DNA from: an uncultured Ruminococcus sp.
GTDB lineage: Bacteria; Bacillota; Clostridia; Oscillospirales; Ruminococcaceae
Direction: 5' to 3'
Length of the DNA: 8,773 bases
Assembly (NCBI GenBank): GCA_946404705.1
Contig: CAMJES010000073.1
Span: forward strand, 1-8,773
Numbering within the stretch: the first letter of the stretch is position 1; each line of letters opens with the position of its first letter. Shown here piece after piece: positions 6,584-8,773 of this stretch. The position numbers and the translations under genes were made by a program. The notes under the pieces were generated by a model, which saw only the letters and a list, made by a program, of their open reading frames with translations, did no database searches and was not told where the DNA came from.

Positions 6584-7435
6584 TTGGAAAATATAATATT
6601 GGCGGAAAATGTTGAGTTTTCCTATCCTGCTGATCCCGAAAGCGGAGAAGAAGCTGCACTGATCCTTAAAGATGTTTCAATGACCATAAAAAAAGGTGAA
6701 TTTGTCGCTGTTTTAGGTCATAACGGCTCGGGAAAATCAACTATTGCCAAACACATGAACGCAATTCTTATTCCGAATAAAGGAAAAGTATATTCAAACG
6801 GGATAGATACTGCCGATGAAGCAAGAATTTTTGATATTCGTCAGCATATCGGCATGGTTTTTCAAAACCCCGATAATCAGATTGTTGCGACAATCGTTGA
6901 AGAAGATGTTGCTTTCGCGCTTGAAAATATGGGCGTTCCTCAAGAAGAAATGAGAAAGCGTGTTGACGACGCGCTTAAATCGGTTAATATGTATGAATAC
7001 CGTGAACACTCGCCGAGCCAGCTTTCGGGCGGTCAGAAGCAGCGTGTTGCAATCGCAGGAATTATTGCTATGCGCCCCGACTGTATTGTTATGGACGAGC
7101 CTACCGCAATGCTTGACCCTATCGGCAGAAAAGAAGTAATGAAGACTATTCGAAAGCTAAACAAGGACTACGGCATCACGATAGTTCTGATTACACATTA
7201 TATGGACGAAGCTGCCCTTGCCGACAGAATAATAGTAATGGACAGCGGAAAGATAGTTATGGAGGGAATCCCCAAGGATATTTTCTCTCAAGTTGAAAAG
7301 ATGAAATTGCTCGGGCTTGATGTTCCGCAAGTCACGGAGCTTATGTATATGCTAAAAAATGACGGTTTTTCCGCTGATACGCATATCATTTCCGAAGAAG
7401 AATGTGCCGATGCTCTATATAAGCTTTTAGCATAA
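6584..7435 (+). CDS. ecfA1: ECF transporter ATPase EcfA1
   Basis: EcfA1 is one of two ATPases that pair with EcfA2 and the membrane protein EcfT to energize uptake of vitamins or metal ions through interchangeable S components. The 283-residue protein has Walker A GHNGSGKST (45-53), Q-loop Q94 within VFQNPDNQIVATIVEEDVAF, a pattern typical of EcfA1, signature LSGGQ (137-141), Walker B IVMDEP with E162, and switch histidine H195. The region after about 225 is the C-terminal extension used for dimer and EcfT contacts (LGLDVPQVTELMYML). Start is TTG at 6584. ecfA2 follows after 62 bases, the widest spacer in the operon. Confidence 0.94.
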   Translation: MENIILAENVEFSYPADPESGEEAALILKDVSMTIKKGEFVAVLGHNGSGKSTIAKHMNAILIPNKGKVYSNGIDTADEARIFDIRQHIGMVFQNPDNQIVATIVEEDVAFALENMGVPQEEMRKRVDDALKSVNMYEYREHSPSQLSGGQKQRVAIAGIIAMRPDCIVMDEPTAMLDPIGRKEVMKTIRKLNKDYGITIVLITHYMDEAALADRIIVMDSGKIVMEGIPKDIFSQVEKMKLLGLDVPQVTELMYMLKNDGFSADTHIISEEECADALYKLLA

Positions 7436-7460
7436 AACAACTTGCAAAAATGAAATATTA

Positions 7461-7475
7461 CCGCAAAATGCGGAA
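7461..7475 (+). repeat. Short hairpin, copy 2 of an intergenic element (upstream of ecfA2)
   Basis: CCGCAAAATGCGGAA in the ecfA1-ecfA2 gap folds as CCGCA (7461-7465) with TGCGG (7469-7473) and an AAA loop. It differs from the copy at 4079-4094 only in the middle (T here against CG there). No T run follows, so it is not an intrinsic terminator. Confidence 0.45.
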
Positions 7476-7497
7476 TGTATTCGACGGAGGCAAAATA

Positions 7498-8370
7498 ATG
7501 GCAATAATAAAAACCGAAAATCTGACTTACACTTACAGCGTGGGAACTCCGTTCGAGAAAACTGCTGTAAACAATGTAAATCTTGAAATTGAAGAGGGCG
7601 AGCTTGTCGGCATTATCGGACACACAGGCTCGGGAAAGTCAACTCTTATCCAGCATCTTAACGGACTTATCAAGCCCACTTCGGGCAAGGTCTATATTGA
7701 CGGAGAGGATATATGGAGCAAGGATGTAAAGCTTCGTGATGTCCGTTTCAATGTAGGACTTGTTTTCCAGTATCCCGAATATCAGATATTCGAAGAAACA
7801 GTATATAAAGATATCGCATTCGGTCCCAAGAATATGGGACTGGACGATAAGGAGATCGAAAAAAGAATATACAATATCACAGATCTGCTCGGACTTGGCA
7901 GAGAAAACCTCAAAAAATCGCCGTTTGAGCTTTCGGGAGGTCAGAAACGCCGTGTTGCGATAGCAGGTGTAATGGCAATGCAGCCAAAGGTTCTTATCCT
8001 TGACGAACCGACAGCAGGTCTTGATCCTAAGGGCAGAGATATTATCCTTGAACAGATAAAAGAATACCACAGGCAGACAAAATCTACCGTTCTGCTCGTT
8101 TCACACAGCATGGAGGACGTTGCACGATTTGCAACAAAAATTCTTGTTATGAACCATGCTGAGGTTTTCTGCTATGATACGCCTCCGAAGGTTTTCATGA
8201 GAGCGGATGAGCTTACAAAGATCGGTCTTTCCGTTCCGCAGATAACCAAGGTTTTCCTTGCTCTGCGCGAGAAAGGAATTGACATTCGTTCCGACGTTTA
8301 TACAACTGAATTTGCAGTTAAAACAATTAAGGAATACATTGCAGAACATAGGAGATTGCCAAATGCTTAA
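7498..8370 (+). CDS. ecfA2: ECF transporter ATPase EcfA2
   Basis: This is the second ATPase of the ECF module, forming a heterodimer with EcfA1 on the cytoplasmic face of EcfT. The 290-residue protein has Walker A GHTGSGKST (41-49), Q-loop Q91 in VFQYPEYQIFEETVYKDIAFGP, which is the EcfA2-type pattern, signature LSGGQ (145-149), Walker B LILDEP with E170, and switch histidine H203. The C-terminal region contains LSVPQITKVFLALREKG, matching the equivalent segment of EcfA1. ATG 7498 is preceded by ACGGAGG (7484-7490) at 7 bases; the in-frame ATG at 7450 has no such site and would add 16 residues not seen in the family. Its last 8 bases overlap the start of ecfT. Confidence 0.95.
   Translation: MAIIKTENLTYTYSVGTPFEKTAVNNVNLEIEEGELVGIIGHTGSGKSTLIQHLNGLIKPTSGKVYIDGEDIWSKDVKLRDVRFNVGLVFQYPEYQIFEETVYKDIAFGPKNMGLDDKEIEKRIYNITDLLGLGRENLKKSPFELSGGQKRRVAIAGVMAMQPKVLILDEPTAGLDPKGRDIILEQIKEYHRQTKSTVLLVSHSMEDVARFATKILVMNHAEVFCYDTPPKVFMRADELTKIGLSVPQITKVFLALREKGIDIRSDVYTTEFAVKTIKEYIAEHRRLPNA
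8350..8355 (+). promoter_or_regulatory. Ribosome binding site of ecfT inside ecfA2
   Basis: AGGAGA stands 7 bases before ATG 8363, within the last codons of ecfA2. With the 8-base gene overlap it suggests coupled translation of ATPase and membrane subunit. Confidence 0.75.
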
Positions 8371-8728
8371 GGATATTACGATCGGACAGTATTTCCCCGG
8401 AAAATCAGTCGTTCATAGGCTTGACCCGAGGTTTAAGATAATAATCACAGCAATTTTTATTGTATCGCTTTTCTGCGCCGATAATTTTTTGGGACTGCTT
8501 ATAAGCTGCGTATTTATGCTGATTTCATTTTTGATATCACAGATACCGTTCAAGCTTATGCTCAAAAGCATTAAGCCTATTATCCCTATCATAATATTTA
8601 CGACCGTTCTGAACCTTTTCTTCCTTGACGGTGTAACTCTTTTTAAGATAGGGTTTATTAAGATAACCTACGAGGGATTGAGAACCTCGGGGTTTATGAT
8701 AGTACGAATCATCGCGCTTATAATGGGT
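8363..8728 (+). CDS. ecfT: ECF transporter transmembrane subunit EcfT, 5' part only
   Basis: EcfT is the membrane scaffold that couples the EcfA1-EcfA2 ATPases to a substrate-binding S component. The 122 genomic codons begin MLKDITIGQYFPGKSVVHRLDPR, a typical EcfT opening with the conserved HxLDPR. Hydrophobic segments lie at about 24-38, 42-59, 71-88 and 109-122, the last cut short. The family is usually about 260-270 residues, so more than half, including the two coupling helices with their Ala-Arg-Gly motifs, is missing. The gene is not broken in the organism as far as can be seen; it is cut by adapter sequence at 8729. The frame stays open to the window end and adds the false tail RSEEHTSELQSPAMI. 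Confidence 0.92.
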
Positions 8729-8773
8729 AGATCGGAAGAGCACACGTCTGAACTCCAGTCACCGGCTATGATA
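8729..8773 (+). other. Illumina Read 2/i7 adapter with index (artefact)
   Basis: AGATCGGAAGAGCACACG through CCAGTCAC (8729-8762) is the TruSeq Read 2 adapter. It is followed by an 8-base index CGGCTATG (8763-8770; to my memory TruSeq i7 D709) and by ATA, where the adapter would continue ATC, so the final base is a mismatch. It is not genomic, and real sequence ends at 8728. Confidence 0.98.

Noticed and set aside
7436..7497. Internal promoter before ecfA2
   Set aside because: TTGCAA at 7442-7447 has no acceptable -10 hexamer 16-18 bases downstream.
46..8728. A new mobile, defence or biosynthetic system
   Set aside because: All sizeable genes but one fit housekeeping or well-known families. 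No integrase, transposase, toxin-antitoxin pair, CRISPR repeat or biosynthetic cluster is seen.
8363..8773. A natural EcfT variant with an unusual C-terminal tail
   Set aside because: The tail is translated adapter sequence, starting exactly at the AGATCGGAAGAGC junction.

Overview
The window is a contig of about 8.7 kb of bacterial chromosome (positions 46-8728) with Illumina adapter sequence left at both ends (1-45 and 8729-8773). Moderate GC, very compact gene packing, strong AGGAGG-type ribosome binding sites with GTG and TTG starts, and the gene set (ruvC present, group II ECF transporter ATPases, a bifunctional chorismate mutase/prephenate dehydratase) suggest a member of the Bacillota, class Clostridia, probably Oscillospirales/Ruminococcus-like. 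That placement is inference; no rRNA or other marker is present to fix it.

Layout: a 5' fragment of pheA (minus strand, 46-501) is cut by the left adapter. A 186-base AT-rich divergent intergenic region (502-687) holds two back-to-back sigma-A type promoters. Each is preceded by the same 12-base A/T motif, and the two copies form a perfect inverted repeat. From there one run of nine plus-strand genes extends to the right end: ruvC, ruvA, an alkaline-phosphatase-superfamily phosphodiesterase, ruvB, glmM, a class I SAM-dependent methyltransferase, a 65-residue two-helix membrane protein, ecfA1, ecfA2 and the start of ecfT, which is cut by the right adapter. Spacers are 11-62 bases, ecfA2 and ecfT overlap by 8 bases, and no terminator is visible, so this is most simply read as one long operon driven from the promoter at 621-649.

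Functionally the operon combines Holliday-junction processing (RuvABC), the first committed amino-sugar step of cell-wall synthesis (GlmM), probable RNA methylation, and the shared energizing module of ECF vitamin/metal transporters (EcfA1-EcfA2-EcfT; no substrate-binding S component lies in the window). pheA on the other strand belongs to phenylalanine biosynthesis.

I see no mobile element, CRISPR array, RNA gene or new defence system. The content is housekeeping. The points most worth a second look are the untrimmed adapters (which would create chimeric protein ends in annotation), the mirrored motif between the divergent promoters, the phosphodiesterase gene sitting between ruvA and ruvB, a methyltransferase that seems to lack the expected catalytic cysteine, and a small hairpin repeated in the two widest spacers of the operon.
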